Source of the DNA: Bryobacterales bacterium
Lineage (GTDB): Bacteria; Acidobacteriota; Terriglobia; Bryobacterales; UBA6623
Length of the DNA: 64,000 nt
Assembly (NCBI GenBank): GCA_028819215.1
Contig: JAPPMG010000007.1
Location: forward strand, 1 to 64,000
Reading direction: 5' to 3'
Each line of letters begins with the position of its first letter. The first letter of the stretch is position 1. Below are positions 1 to 8,820 of the stretch, piece by piece. The translations under genes and the position numbers were made by a program. The notes beneath the pieces were generated by a model. The model did not search any database. It saw nothing but the letters and a program-made list of their open reading frames with translations, and was not told the origin of the DNA.

Positions 1-96
1 GCCGCAGCAACCCGCCTCAGAACTCGTTCACGAGGGGAGGATCCCTGAGTCTAGGCCCTGCGCCCTCCCGCCCGCCCACTCGGCGGCTGCAAGCGG

Positions 97-113
97 ACCG
101 ACTGAAAGTCGGT
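97..113 (-). terminator. Hairpin downstream of the ABC permease gene
   Basis: A perfect 7-bp inverted repeat (ACCGACT / AGTCGGT) with a 3-nt loop lies 24 nt past the permease stop codon. There is no T-run after it, so it may only stabilise the transcript end. The rest of positions 1-136 shows nothing I can support; the partner ATPase of the permease would be expected beyond the left edge. Confidence 0.3.
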
Positions 114-136
114 GGGATTAGACCGGGCAGGTGGAA

Positions 137-919
137 CTAAATCACGTCCGGAAATCCCTTCTTGGCGCGTCGGAAGAACAGCGTCCCGAGAACGAAGACA
201 GCACAGGCCGAGCCGGCGAGAAAGGCGGTCTCGCCGAGGCTGGGGCCGCTTCCTCCAAGGATCGCGCTGCGGTATCCGAGCACGGCGTAGCGCAACGGAT
301 TCCACTCCAGCACGAAGTCGACTCGCCCCCGATAGAAGGCCTCGGGCAGGAACACGGGAGTGGCCCAGAACCAAGCCATCAGCGCCACCGAGAGTACCTG
401 CGAGGTGTCCTTGACATAAACCTGCAGACCGGCCGCGCACCAAGCCAGGCCCAGGCTGAACAGCGCGAGCGGCAGCAGCCATAGCGCAATCAGCGCCAGA
501 GATGCGCTCGGGGCGTGCCCCCAAAACGCAGCTGCGACCAGCAGCGCCAACACGGACAGCAAGTGCGTTGCGCCGGTCGATGCGAGGATGCTCACCGGCA
601 CGGCCTCGGACGGGAAAACGCTCCTCTTCACCAAGGCCGCGTGTTCGACGACCGCCGGAGCCGAGCGCGCCAGGGTCTCGGAGAAGAACAGCCACGGCAG
701 CATCCCCGCCATCAAGAAAAGGGGATAGTTGTCGGTCGCCTCTTCCGGGGGCAGGCGCGCGCCAAAGGCGTGCCGGAACAGGAACCAGTAGATGGCCAGC
801 AGGACTAGCGGGTGGATCACGCCCCACAGCCAGCCGAGCACCGACCCGACGTAGCGCTGCCGGAAATCGCGTCGCGTCAGCTGGTACAGCAGGCTCGCGG
901 TAACGCCGAAGGATCGCAT
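137..919 (-). CDS. ABC-2 type permease for O-antigen/polysaccharide export
   Basis: This 260-residue inner-membrane protein has the layout of Wzm/RfbA-type permeases, which pair with an ATPase to flip lipid-linked polysaccharide across the inner membrane. The N-terminus has the family pattern of a short amphipathic start (LLYQLTRRDFRQRYVGS) followed by GWLWGVIHPL. About six hydrophobic segments follow, and the C-terminal half contains the typical 'W.NP......YR' element (EWNPLRYAVLGYR, about residues 204-216). Length is normal for the family. No ATPase is seen; the neighbour in the direction of transcription lies outside the window. The gene ahead of it (M28 peptidase) is on the same strand 32 bp away, so co-transcription is possible. 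The substrate cannot be told. Confidence 0.9.
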   Translation of the reverse strand: MRSFGVTASLLYQLTRRDFRQRYVGSVLGWLWGVIHPLVLLAIYWFLFRHAFGARLPPEEATDNYPLFLMAGMLPWLFFSETLARSAPAVVEHAALVKRSVFPSEAVPVSILASTGATHLLSVLALLVAAAFWGHAPSASLALIALWLLPLALFSLGLAWCAAGLQVYVKDTSQVLSVALMAWFWATPVFLPEAFYRGRVDFVLEWNPLRYAVLGYRSAILGGSGPSLGETAFLAGSACAVFVLGTLFFRRAKKGFPDVI

Positions 920-951
920 CGCGCCGCCGGTCCGGACCGCTCGCAGCCGGG

Positions 952-2838
952 TTACGGTCGCGGGGCCAAGGTCACCTTGGCCGTGACCTCCTGCGCGCCG
1001 CGCAGTACTCGCACCGTGACGACATCGCCGACCTTCGAGTCGCGCAAGGCGTATGTGAAGTCATACAGATTCGTGATGGCAGCATCATTCCAGTGCGTAA
1101 GGATGTCGCCGCCCTGCAGTCCCGCCTTGGCGGCCGGGGAACCTTCTCGAACGTCTGCGAACTTCACTCCATTGGGGACCTCGCCGAAGTCCGGGATCGA
1201 GCCGAACCAAGGGCCGTAGCCGCGCTGCTCCCCGTCCCCGGCACCCGGTCCGTGACTGGAGTCAGGCGCGGCCTTTATGAACGCGAGCCGCTCGGGGCGC
1301 TCCGCGACGCCGTCAATGATCTGGCGCGCCATGGCGAGCATCTCGACGGTAGTGGCGCCATCGATCTTGTCGGCGGTGTCAGTCGGCTTGTGGTAGTCCG
1401 AATGCAGCCCCGAGAAGAAGAACAGGACCGGGACCTTCTTGGCCGCGAACGAGGTGTGGTCGCTGGAGCTGTACCCGCTCTTGGACCTGTCCACCCTCAA
1501 TTCGTGCTCGGTCGCAGCTGCCTGCACTAAGGCCTCGAACGGCTCGGCAGTGCCGACGCCGCCCACGTAGAGCTTGCGGTTCTCGATCCGGCCGACCATG
1601 TCGAAGTTGAACATCGCCACCGCGTTCTCCAAGGGCAGGGTGGGGTTCTCAACCCAATGGCTGGAACCCAGCAGGCCGATCTCCTCGCCTGCAAAGGCGA
1701 GGAACAGGACCCCGCGCTCCCGCTCGTCGGCCTGGGCGTAGCTGCGAGCCAGCTCTAGGATCGCGGCCACGCCCGAAGCGTTGTCGTCGGCGCCGAGATG
1801 GGGAGCGCGGCGATTCGGGGCCAAGGAGCCTTCGCCGCCGAGCCCCAAGTGGTCATAATGCGCCCCGACGACCAAGTACTCCTCCGACTTGCCGGGCAGG
1901 TAGCCCGCCACGTTGCTCACCATCGCGCGTTCGTGCTCGACATCCACCGACAGGCTCACGCGCAAGGAGGAGGCAAGTTGGAATGATTGGGGCTGCTTAG
2001 ACTCTTCGATGTCCCTCTCCAATAGGCGCAACGAGCGACCAGAACCACGCAGCCACTGCTCCGCGATTGTCCTGCGGATCTGCACCATGGGAATCCCCGC
2101 ATCGGTGGGCCCGGACACGCTGCCGAATCGGATCAAACGATCGCGGCTGCCACCCCGAGTGCGGGAGTTGACCAGCAACACGGCCTTGGCCCCGCGCTTG
2201 CGAGCTTGAATTGCCTTGGCGATCAGGTGAGAGTGCCGTGTCATTCGGCGACTGCTCCCCGACCTGCCTTCTTCCTGCTCGGACGAGGCTTCCTCGCTGA
2301 AGAAGCGAGGCTCGTAGCGCATCACCAGGACGATCTTGTCCTCGACGTTGAGATGGAAGTAGTCGTCGTAGTCAAACTCCTCGGCCGTGGCGCCGTATCC
2401 CGCGAACACGACTTCGCCCTCGACGCTGCCACTGCCCGAGAAGTTGATCGGGATGAAGTCCTGCTTCGATTCGAGTTCGCTGGCACCTCGCTTGCGCTCC
2501 ACTCGCAGGCTGTTGTCTTCGCCCATGCTGGCGCCGGTAGTGACTTCGAACGGCTGCAGGTACGTGCCGTCGTCGCCAGCCGGCTCGACCCCTTGCGCCT
2601 TCAGAGCCTGAGCGATGTATTCCGCGGCCTCATCCAACTCCGGCATGCCCGCCCCGCGCCCCCGCATCTCAGGGGATGCCAAGAATTCGACATGGCCCAT
2701 GTATCGCTCAACGGCCTGCTCATCGGGAGCGCCTTGAGCTGGCCAGCCGACCAGCAGGAGGGCTGCGAGGACGAGGCATCCCGATGGGGAGCCCAAGCAG
2801 CGAATCCGGAGAAATCGGGGAACGTGGGATAGCTGCAT
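952..2838 (-). CDS. Secreted M28 aminopeptidase with PA and C-terminal PDZ domains
   Basis: Start chosen at the ATG that gives a clean signal peptide (LVLAALLLVGWPAQG, then APDE), 628 residues; an in-frame ATG 16 codons upstream is possible, and the longer open frame runs into the divergent hlyD gene. A PA-like insert (residues ~110-300) precedes the zinc peptidase core. Metal ligands of family M28 are visible: H and D in GAHYDHLG, D in LGADDNASG, the EE pair in AFAGEEIGLLGS, D in FNFDMVGR and H in SGLHSDYHKPTD. The last ~90 residues form a PDZ domain (GSPAAKAGLQGGDILTHWND). This is an exported zinc aminopeptidase acting on peptides in the periplasm; such PDZ-M28 fusions are common in Acidobacteriota. 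Substrate is unknown. Confidence 0.9.
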   Translation of the reverse strand: MQLSHVPRFLRIRCLGSPSGCLVLAALLLVGWPAQGAPDEQAVERYMGHVEFLASPEMRGRGAGMPELDEAAEYIAQALKAQGVEPAGDDGTYLQPFEVTTGASMGEDNSLRVERKRGASELESKQDFIPINFSGSGSVEGEVVFAGYGATAEEFDYDDYFHLNVEDKIVLVMRYEPRFFSEEASSEQEEGRSGSSRRMTRHSHLIAKAIQARKRGAKAVLLVNSRTRGGSRDRLIRFGSVSGPTDAGIPMVQIRRTIAEQWLRGSGRSLRLLERDIEESKQPQSFQLASSLRVSLSVDVEHERAMVSNVAGYLPGKSEEYLVVGAHYDHLGLGGEGSLAPNRRAPHLGADDNASGVAAILELARSYAQADERERGVLFLAFAGEEIGLLGSSHWVENPTLPLENAVAMFNFDMVGRIENRKLYVGGVGTAEPFEALVQAAATEHELRVDRSKSGYSSSDHTSFAAKKVPVLFFFSGLHSDYHKPTDTADKIDGATTVEMLAMARQIIDGVAERPERLAFIKAAPDSSHGPGAGDGEQRGYGPWFGSIPDFGEVPNGVKFADVREGSPAAKAGLQGGDILTHWNDAAITNLYDFTYALRDSKVGDVVTVRVLRGAQEVTAKVTLAPRP

Positions 2839-3094
2839 GGCGGCTTCGGGCACCTTCGCCTGCTTGGCTGGTTGGAGCAAATTCATCCGCGAGCCGATCG
2901 CGGCCGGGGCGGGACTGCGCTGCCCGAAGGCAGGCGGATTCCGGTTCTCTATTGTATAGGCACGGTCCTCAAGTCCATGCCGACTAGGGTCGCGCTCGTC
3001 GCTCCCTGCCAACTTCTTTCGGCCACTCGATAACCGCTTGGCCAAGAAAATCGCCATAAACTGAGTACGGCGATCGAATCGCGAGGCTGGAACC

Positions 3095-4549
3095 ATGGCG
3101 ACCTCAGCTTTCACCCTATCTTGGATTTCGAGACCGATCTTCGCAGCGGGATCTGCTCCGGACGAGCAGCCGGTCCCGCAGCGAGGGCCTGGTCCGGAGC
3201 CCGTGCCGGATCCACAGAGCAAGCCGCCCAAGTTTCCGGCATGGGGCATTGCCTTGTTGGTCGTCGGCGGCATCTTGGTTGGCTTGGGCATCTACCAGGC
3301 CGTGAGCGGACAGGCGCCACAACCAACCGCCACGCAGCCGACCCTGACGAGTACCGTGGCGGTTGAAACGAGCACCTTCGAGAAGTCGATTCGCATCGGC
3401 GGAACGGTCGGTGCCACGAATTTCGCCATGATCCGCGCGCCGCGGATGCGCGGGGGCAGAGACCGCGGAGGCGGCTCGTCGCTAACGATCCAGTCGCTCG
3501 CCGAAGCCGGCACCGTGGTCCAGGCCGGAGACGTGGTGGCGGAGTTCGAATCCAAGAGCACCCAAGACCAGATGGACACCTACGCCTCGATGCTGGCCCA
3601 GACCAGGGCCCAGACCGCCACGCGCAAGGCCGAAATGCTGATCGCCACCGAGACCCTGAGGCAGAATTTCCGCACTACCAAGGCCGAGGCCGAAAAGGCG
3701 GCCTTTGACCTCCAGACGGCCGAGGTGCGATCAGCAATCCAGGCGGAGATCTTCCGGCTGCTCGCCGAGGAGGGCACAGCCTCGTCAGAGCAGTTGGAGC
3801 AGGAAGTGCGCCTGCAGGAGATGGCTGATGAGGCGGAGCGGCGCAGCCTCGACATCACTGTCGAGCAGGACGAGAAGCGCCTCGAGCGGACCGAGTTTGA
3901 CTTCGACAAGATGAGGCTGCGGACACCGGTCGGCGGCTTGGTCGTGATCGAGACCATGTTCTCGCGCGGCAGCTTCCAGCAGGCCTCGCCCGGCGATCAG
4001 GTCTATGGAGGGGCGTACTTCATGCGGATCGTCGACCTGTCCAGCATGGCGGTATACGCAGAACTGAACCAAGCCGACAGCCAGATCATTGAGTTGGGTG
4101 CGCCCGTCATCGTCCGGCTGGACGCTTACCCGGACGCTGAGTTCGAAGGCCGCATCAAGAACGTTGGTGCCATGGCCACGTCGAGCGGCTCGAGCGGCGG
4201 CCGCCGTGGACCCCCCGGCTCGAGCGGGTCGCGAGGTGACTGGATCAAGAAGGTGTCAGTCTTGGTCGAGATCGTAGATTCTGACGAGCGCATCCAGCCG
4301 GATCTGTCCGCAAGCGTCGACGTCATTGTCGACAAGCAAGAAGACGTTCTGGTCATTCCGCGGGCCGCCATCGCCGAAATCGATGGCTCGTCGGTGGTAT
4401 GGGTCGAAGACGATCGCGCATTCGAGATGCGCCAAGTCCAGCTCGGCCCGATCAGCGATACGCAAGCAGTGGTGGTTTCGGGGCTGAGCGAGGGCGAACT
4501 GATCGCCGCCCAGCCCATCGCGGCGCCAACGCAACTGGCGCAGCGATAG
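3095..4549 (+). CDS. HlyD-family periplasmic adaptor subunit
   Basis: This 484-residue protein has a proline-rich cytoplasmic tail, one transmembrane segment (AWGIALLVVGGILVGLGIY, ~residues 49-67), a split lipoyl/barrel-sandwich region and a long Glu/Lys/Gln-rich coiled coil (~145-270). The barrel-sandwich closes with LRTPVGGLVVIE, and a beta-barrel and membrane-proximal domain follow to the C-terminus. This is the architecture of membrane-fusion proteins that bridge an inner-membrane ABC or RND pump to an outer-membrane channel. An insert rich in Gly/Ser/Arg (~354-375) is unusual. No pump or TolC-like gene lies next to it, so the partner is unknown. The ATG is preceded by GAGGCTGG, an acceptable ribosome site. 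It diverges from the M28 gene across a 256-bp gap. Confidence 0.88.
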   Translation: MATSAFTLSWISRPIFAAGSAPDEQPVPQRGPGPEPVPDPQSKPPKFPAWGIALLVVGGILVGLGIYQAVSGQAPQPTATQPTLTSTVAVETSTFEKSIRIGGTVGATNFAMIRAPRMRGGRDRGGGSSLTIQSLAEAGTVVQAGDVVAEFESKSTQDQMDTYASMLAQTRAQTATRKAEMLIATETLRQNFRTTKAEAEKAAFDLQTAEVRSAIQAEIFRLLAEEGTASSEQLEQEVRLQEMADEAERRSLDITVEQDEKRLERTEFDFDKMRLRTPVGGLVVIETMFSRGSFQQASPGDQVYGGAYFMRIVDLSSMAVYAELNQADSQIIELGAPVIVRLDAYPDAEFEGRIKNVGAMATSSGSSGGRRGPPGSSGSRGDWIKKVSVLVEIVDSDERIQPDLSASVDVIVDKQEDVLVIPRAAIAEIDGSSVVWVEDDRAFEMRQVQLGPISDTQAVVVSGLSEGELIAAQPIAAPTQLAQR

Positions 4550-4598
4550 CTCGACCGCAGCGGGCCTTCCGGGCGTGAGCTCGGACCCGCCGGCACCA

Positions 4599-4625
4599 TT
4601 GAAGAGAATCCCTGCGTGCTAGGAT
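4599..4625 (+). promoter_or_regulatory. Candidate promoter of tRNA-Glu
   Basis: TTGAAG and an extended -10 (TGCTAGGAT) are 15 nt apart, 36 nt before the tRNA. A 7-bp hairpin (AGGAGCG/CGCTCCT, 4632-4652) lies between; it could be part of the tRNA leader or a weak terminator for the upstream hlyD gene. Confidence 0.3.
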
Positions 4626-4660
4626 CAAATCAGGAGCGGCCCCGGCGCTCCTTCTACCGC

Positions 4661-4738
4661 GTCCCCATCGTCTAGCCCGGCCTAGGACACCGCCCTTTCA
4701 CGGCGGCAACGCGGGTTCGAATCCCGCTGGGGACGCCA
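4661..4738 (+). tRNA. tRNA-Glu (anticodon TTC)
   Basis: A complete cloverleaf can be drawn. The acceptor GTCCCCA pairs with TGGGGAC, the anticodon stem is CCGCC/GGCGG around loop CTTTCAC (anticodon TTC at 4697-4699), and the T arm is GCGGG-TTCGAAT-CCCGC. The discriminator is G and CCA is encoded (4736-4738). Its 3' end is the left copy of a direct repeat that recurs at 13452, so it probably served as an integration site. Confidence 0.96.
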
Positions 4739-4743
4739 ATTTC
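4728..4743 (+). repeat. Left direct repeat (att-like) at the 3' end of tRNA-Glu
   Basis: TGGGGACGCCAATTTC spans the last acceptor bases, the CCA and 5 nt beyond. 15 of 16 positions match the segment at 13452-13467. The 11-nt core TGGGGACGCCA is identical. This is the usual layout of an integration target in a tRNA gene. Confidence 0.65.
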
Positions 4744-4912
4744 TCGAGTTAAACGCCTGTATTTCAGCAGGTTAAGGAAATACTCGGGTGATCTGCGCCA
4801 CTCGCGCATTTGAACGACTCTGTCACACCTACGCCGTGTCGCGTCACTTACTTCGATGACGTGGCGTGTCCCGAGTGGCGATGACCAGCGGCCTGTCGCG
4901 GAGGGCCCGCCC

Positions 4913-6007
4913 TCAGCGAGAGGACCATTTCGTGCCCTCGCGGGCGAGCAGGACTCGCTTGCGCTCCACGCCCCAGCGATAGCCGCCGCACGTGCCGTCA
5001 GTCCGAATCACGCGATGGCAGGGGATCGCGATGGCGAGCGGGTTGCAAGCACAAGCTTGCGCGACCGCCCGCGCCGCCTTCGGAGAGCCGACGCGATCTG
5101 CGATCTCGCCATAGGTCGCCGTCGTGCCGGCTGGGATCTCCCGTAGCGCCTGCCACACCCGCTGCTGGAACGTCGTCCCGCGGATATCGAGCGGCAACGC
5201 GGCACCCACTGCGGGCGCCTCGACAAAGCCGACGACCCGGGCCACCAAGGAATCGAACTGCGGGTCTCCCGCGACGAGTTCCGCCCGCGGGAAACGGTCC
5301 TCGAGGTCGTGCACCAGGGCGTCCGGATCGTTTCCGAGCAAGATCGCGCACGCCCCCTCGGCGGTCGCTGCAACTAGGATCGAGCCGAGCGAGCACTCGC
5401 CAACGGCAAACCGTATCGTCTCGCCGGGAGCCCCTCGCCGGAACGTCGCGGGAGCCATCCCGAGGGTTTTCCCGGAAGCGTCGTAAAACCGACCGTTAGA
5501 GTTGAAGCCAGCCTCGTAGATGGCCTCAGTGACTGTTCGCGACGTGCGTAGCGCCTCGCGCATCCGAGCAGCACGATGGGCAGCGATATACGCATGCGGC
5601 GTGCAGCCTGTGGCCACCTTGAATACGCGGTGGAAGTGGAACCGGCTCATGCCGGCGGCTTTCGCGAGGGCATCGAGGCCTGGCAACTCCTCTGCTGTCT
5701 GGACGAGTCGACACGCAGCCGCGACCGCTTCCGCATGGCGTTCCGCAAGCGCCGGCTCGTCTGGGCGGCACCGCCGGCACGGGCGGAAACCGGCGCGCTC
5801 GGCGTCCTCACAAGAGGGGTGGAAGCGCACATGCTTGCGCCGCGGCCGCCGCGCCGGGCAGCCAGGACGGCAATAGACACCGGTCGTTGCCACCGAGTAG
5901 ACGAAGTCGTCCCACGCGCCACGGTCGCGGTTCAAGACCGCCGCCCAGCATTCGTCATTGCTCGGGACTGGGCTCGGCGTAGAATTCGGAATCTCGGTTT
6001 CGGGCAT
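4913..6007 (-). CDS. ada: Ada: bifunctional methylphosphotriester/O6-methylguanine-DNA methyltransferase and AraC-type regulator
   Basis: The 364-residue protein has the full Ada domain order. First comes a zinc/phosphotriester-accepting domain with VYCRPGCPAR (~residues 44-53) and the paired PCRRCRP (~96-102). An AraC-type helix-turn-helix follows (FHFHRVFKVATGCTPHAYI and EAIYEAGFNSNGRFY). The C-terminal alkyltransferase domain has the acceptor cysteine in IPCHRVI and a GGYRWG element. It removes methyl groups from DNA irreversibly and, once methylated at the N-terminal Cys, activates the adaptive response. The start ATG follows GAGGAGCC, a good ribosome site. It lies alone, just inside the putative island, with no alkA or alkB beside it. 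Assignment is firm; its regulon cannot be inferred here. Confidence 0.95.
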   Translation of the reverse strand: MPETEIPNSTPSPVPSNDECWAAVLNRDRGAWDDFVYSVATTGVYCRPGCPARRPRRKHVRFHPSCEDAERAGFRPCRRCRPDEPALAERHAEAVAAACRLVQTAEELPGLDALAKAAGMSRFHFHRVFKVATGCTPHAYIAAHRAARMREALRTSRTVTEAIYEAGFNSNGRFYDASGKTLGMAPATFRRGAPGETIRFAVGECSLGSILVAATAEGACAILLGNDPDALVHDLEDRFPRAELVAGDPQFDSLVARVVGFVEAPAVGAALPLDIRGTTFQQRVWQALREIPAGTTATYGEIADRVGSPKAARAVAQACACNPLAIAIPCHRVIRTDGTCGGYRWGVERKRVLLAREGTKWSSR

Positions 6008-6300
6008 ATTGAAGGCTCCTCGGATCGCTGCTGTTCGGCCGCGGACCGCGCCGCGGCCCCTAAGGTCATGCTAGGCATTCGGAAACGGTCGCGCATCTCG
6101 ATTCTTGCTCTCGAATTCGCGGCTGGAACGTAGCCCTGCGACCACCGAATGCCGCCCGGGATTCGATGGGCGGCAGGGTCGGCCTACAAGCGTCCGGTCG
6201 AGATTGACGGCGGTCGGTCGTACGGCTATCGTTAAGCGAATCGGGTGTAGCGCCCTGTCCCGGCTCCGCCACCTGACCCTATCGAGCTGCTGAAGCCACC

Positions 6301-7392
6301 ATGTCCGGCCTGACTCCTTGGCAGGCGGTCGCCGCATTCCTGACGCCGACCGCCCTCTTTGCCATCCTCCTCACCCTGCACATCGTCCTCCCCGCCCGTC
6401 GCGTCGAAGGCTACGCCCGCGTTACACCAAGCCGGTACCGCCTCAACGGTCTCGCCGTCTTCATCTGCGCCCTCGCTATCTGGTGGTTTGAGCTGACCTC
6501 CGCCCCGCTCGGCTGGCTGTGGCTGGCGAAATGGCACGCGCTCGCCGGAGCGGTGGCATTGAGCGTCGTCCTCACAGTGTGGATGGTCCTCCGCGCACCC
6601 GCCGACGACCGCAGCCCGCTGGTGCAGTGGATCGAAGGCCGTTCCCGCAACGTCCACTTTCGCGGCGACATCGACGCCAAGATGTTCATGTACGTCTACG
6701 GCGGCACCTACCTCGCGCTGAACGCTGTCTCGAGCGCCGCGTACCACTATGGCGAATACGGCCCGGCGGCGAACGCCGGCGTGTTCCTGCACGCGGCGAT
6801 GTGGGTGTGGTTCGTGACGGACTATTTCTGCTTTGAGCGCGTTCAGCTCTTCACTTTCGACATCATCGAGGAACGCGTCGGCTTCAAGCTCATCGTCGGC
6901 TGCATCGCCGTCTATCCCTGCCTGTATCCGATCGCGCTGTGGGGAACGGCCGGTCTGGCGAGACCCGACATCGATCCGTCGCGGGACGCTCTCTGGCTTG
7001 GAGGTTCGGCGGCGGTGTTTCTGCTCGGCTGGGTGATCACGCGCGGCGCCAACCTCCAGAAGTATGTGTTCAAGAGGTTCCCCGAGCGTGCGTTTCTCGG
7101 GCTCATCAGACCGGTCACGGTCACGGACGGGGAACGCAAGATCCTCTGCAGCGGGTACTGGGGAGCCGCCCGGCATGTGAACTACACGGGTGAAATCCTA
7201 GAGGCGCTCGGAATGGCGCTGGCACTCGGACACTTCACGAACATCTGGGCCTGGATCTATTTCGTCTACCTCACGATCTTCTTCGTCATCCGCGACCGTA
7301 TCGACGACGGCCGGTGCGCCCGCAAGTATGGAGAACTGTGGGAGCAATACCGGGGCAGGGTTCGTCATCGTCTGATCCCCGGGGTTTACTGA
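6301..7392 (+). CDS. ERG4/ERG24-family sterol reductase-like membrane protein
   Basis: A 363-residue multi-pass membrane protein. The C-terminal third matches the signature of eukaryotic sterol C14- and C7-reductases (ERG24, lamin-B-receptor C-terminus, DHCR7). It has a [SC]GYWG element followed by RHVNYTGEILEALG, then a membrane span, then RDRIDDGRCARKYGELW and a terminal YRGRVRHRLIPGVY. The middle segment DYFCFERVQLFTFDIIEE also follows the family pattern. These motifs form the NADPH and sterol pocket. Bacterial members are known but scarce. The protein is shorter than the usual ~430 residues, mainly at the N-terminus. Whether it reduces the C14, C7 or C24 double bond cannot be decided. It heads a group of genes with steroid-type signatures (7.5-11.2 kb). 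Confidence 0.8.
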   Translation: MSGLTPWQAVAAFLTPTALFAILLTLHIVLPARRVEGYARVTPSRYRLNGLAVFICALAIWWFELTSAPLGWLWLAKWHALAGAVALSVVLTVWMVLRAPADDRSPLVQWIEGRSRNVHFRGDIDAKMFMYVYGGTYLALNAVSSAAYHYGEYGPAANAGVFLHAAMWVWFVTDYFCFERVQLFTFDIIEERVGFKLIVGCIAVYPCLYPIALWGTAGLARPDIDPSRDALWLGGSAAVFLLGWVITRGANLQKYVFKRFPERAFLGLIRPVTVTDGERKILCSGYWGAARHVNYTGEILEALGMALALGHFTNIWAWIYFVYLTIFFVIRDRIDDGRCARKYGELWEQYRGRVRHRLIPGVY

Positions 7393-7545
7393 GCGCGGTT
7401 CGACCCTGAGGCGCCAATTCGCGGCGCCGAACGTTGGTAGTCACAGTCGAAGAAAGCGCCGTCGTGGCCAGCTAGTGTTGCCGTCGAGCCCTGCCGAGTT
7501 CGTGCGTGAATCCGACAGCGTGAGCATTGGGGCTGTCAGTCAGCG

Positions 7546-8595
7546 TCACGAAGACTCGGAGACTGCCAGCTCCGGATAGAACTGCCGGCAGTACCGGCGA
7601 TACGCCCCAATCGGGCCGTCGGCCCGGCAAAGCCGGGGCTGGTGGCAGTACCGCATCCGTTCCCAGATAACGACGTCCTGCTGGACATCTCGCCTCTGCT
7701 GCGACAGCAGAATTTGGTTCATCACTCTGTGCCGCAGGCTAACGGGAAGGAAGCGCAGGCCCATGATGGGCTTGCGGGGCTTGTGCATCCGCCGCACCTG
7801 GTTGGCCAGCACTAACTCTACGTGCTCGCTATCGACGGGTGTTGACAGCACCCAATATCTCACGCGCATGTCAATGGACGTCTCGTGGATTTCGACGAAG
7901 GAGTAGCCCAGCCCATAGACGTGAGTGTCAGCCGAGACTTCGTGCACCACGTCGATGCCAGCGACCCTTCGAACACGCCTGAATTCGAAGCGGCTCCGCA
8001 AATAGGCACCCTCGACCGACAACGAACCCACCGGAGTCACGTTGCTGTAGCCGTGTACGTATGCCAAGTGCCCGAAATCCACGGAGTTTTCCGCCAATTG
8101 CTGGACGTGCCCCGGAAATCGGAGGGTTCGGAATCCCAGCTTGCACCATTCGGCTCCGGGGAGCGGTCCGTCCGGCAGGTGCCACTGCGGTGGACGACCG
8201 CCACTTCCCCACCAGCCAAAGACCATCCCGAGGATCTCCTTTGTCTCGTAGAGTTTCAGCTTCGCGCCTCTCGGGGCAGGGGCATTCGGAGTGGCGACGC
8301 ATTGCCCGGTTGCATCGAACTCGAATCCGTGAAAGGGACAGACTAGGCAGCCGTCACGGACCTTGCCGCCAACGGAGGGCCCTAGGTGCGAGCCCAAATG
8401 CGGACACTTCGCGTCGGCCACGCAGATACGGCCCTCTGCGTCGCACCAGACGATGATCTCCTCGCCCACCCAAGTCCTTTCGATCAGTTTCTCTCGCAGG
8501 ATTGACTCGCGACTGGCGATGAAATACCAGCCCTCGGGGAAAGAGGGCAGTTCATCAATGGGACCCGGCGATCTCCCGTTGGGCTTCGTGATCAT
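7546..8595 (-). CDS. Rieske non-heme iron oxygenase, sterol desaturase/demethylase-like
   Basis: The ATG at 8595 gives 349 residues; an upstream in-frame TTG at 8640 would add 15. A Rieske [2Fe-2S] site is clear (C64-P-H66 and C86-P-F-H89). The mononuclear iron site reads N170-x2-D173-x2-H176-x4-H181, preceded by a GHVQQLAEN segment like that of the cholesterol 7-desaturases DAF-36/Neverland. The bacterial sterol C4-demethylase SdmA is also a Rieske oxygenase. Its position between an ERG24-like reductase and a DUF1295 protein supports a steroid substrate, but the family also covers other ring hydroxylases such as KshA, and no dedicated reductase is adjacent. It is transcribed opposite to its neighbours. 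Fold is certain; substrate is inferred. Confidence 0.8.
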   Translation of the reverse strand: MITKPNGRSPGPIDELPSFPEGWYFIASRESILREKLIERTWVGEEIIVWCDAEGRICVADAKCPHLGSHLGPSVGGKVRDGCLVCPFHGFEFDATGQCVATPNAPAPRGAKLKLYETKEILGMVFGWWGSGGRPPQWHLPDGPLPGAEWCKLGFRTLRFPGHVQQLAENSVDFGHLAYVHGYSNVTPVGSLSVEGAYLRSRFEFRRVRRVAGIDVVHEVSADTHVYGLGYSFVEIHETSIDMRVRYWVLSTPVDSEHVELVLANQVRRMHKPRKPIMGLRFLPVSLRHRVMNQILLSQQRRDVQQDVVIWERMRYCHQPRLCRADGPIGAYRRYCRQFYPELAVSESS

Positions 8596-8820
8596 CTGTC
8601 CAGAGTCTGTCTCAGGCTGCGGGTCAGCGGCGACCGGCAACTGGTTGGCACGGCGATCTCTCGACCGGCTTCCCGGATGCCAAGGTCAAGCACAGCAACA
8701 ATATAGCGGTATTTCGCCCCAACCGCGCCCTGGCCCGCTCACGCCCGCATCGCGGCGGCCAGGGCCGACTGGTCTTGACGAGACACACGGGCATGCTCTA
8801 GCGTTACGAGCGCAATCCCG

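Noticed and set aside
4739..4912. Possible integrase remnant next to tRNA-Glu
   Set aside because: Neither strand gives an integrase-like peptide; no catalytic R-H-R-Y pattern can be seen.
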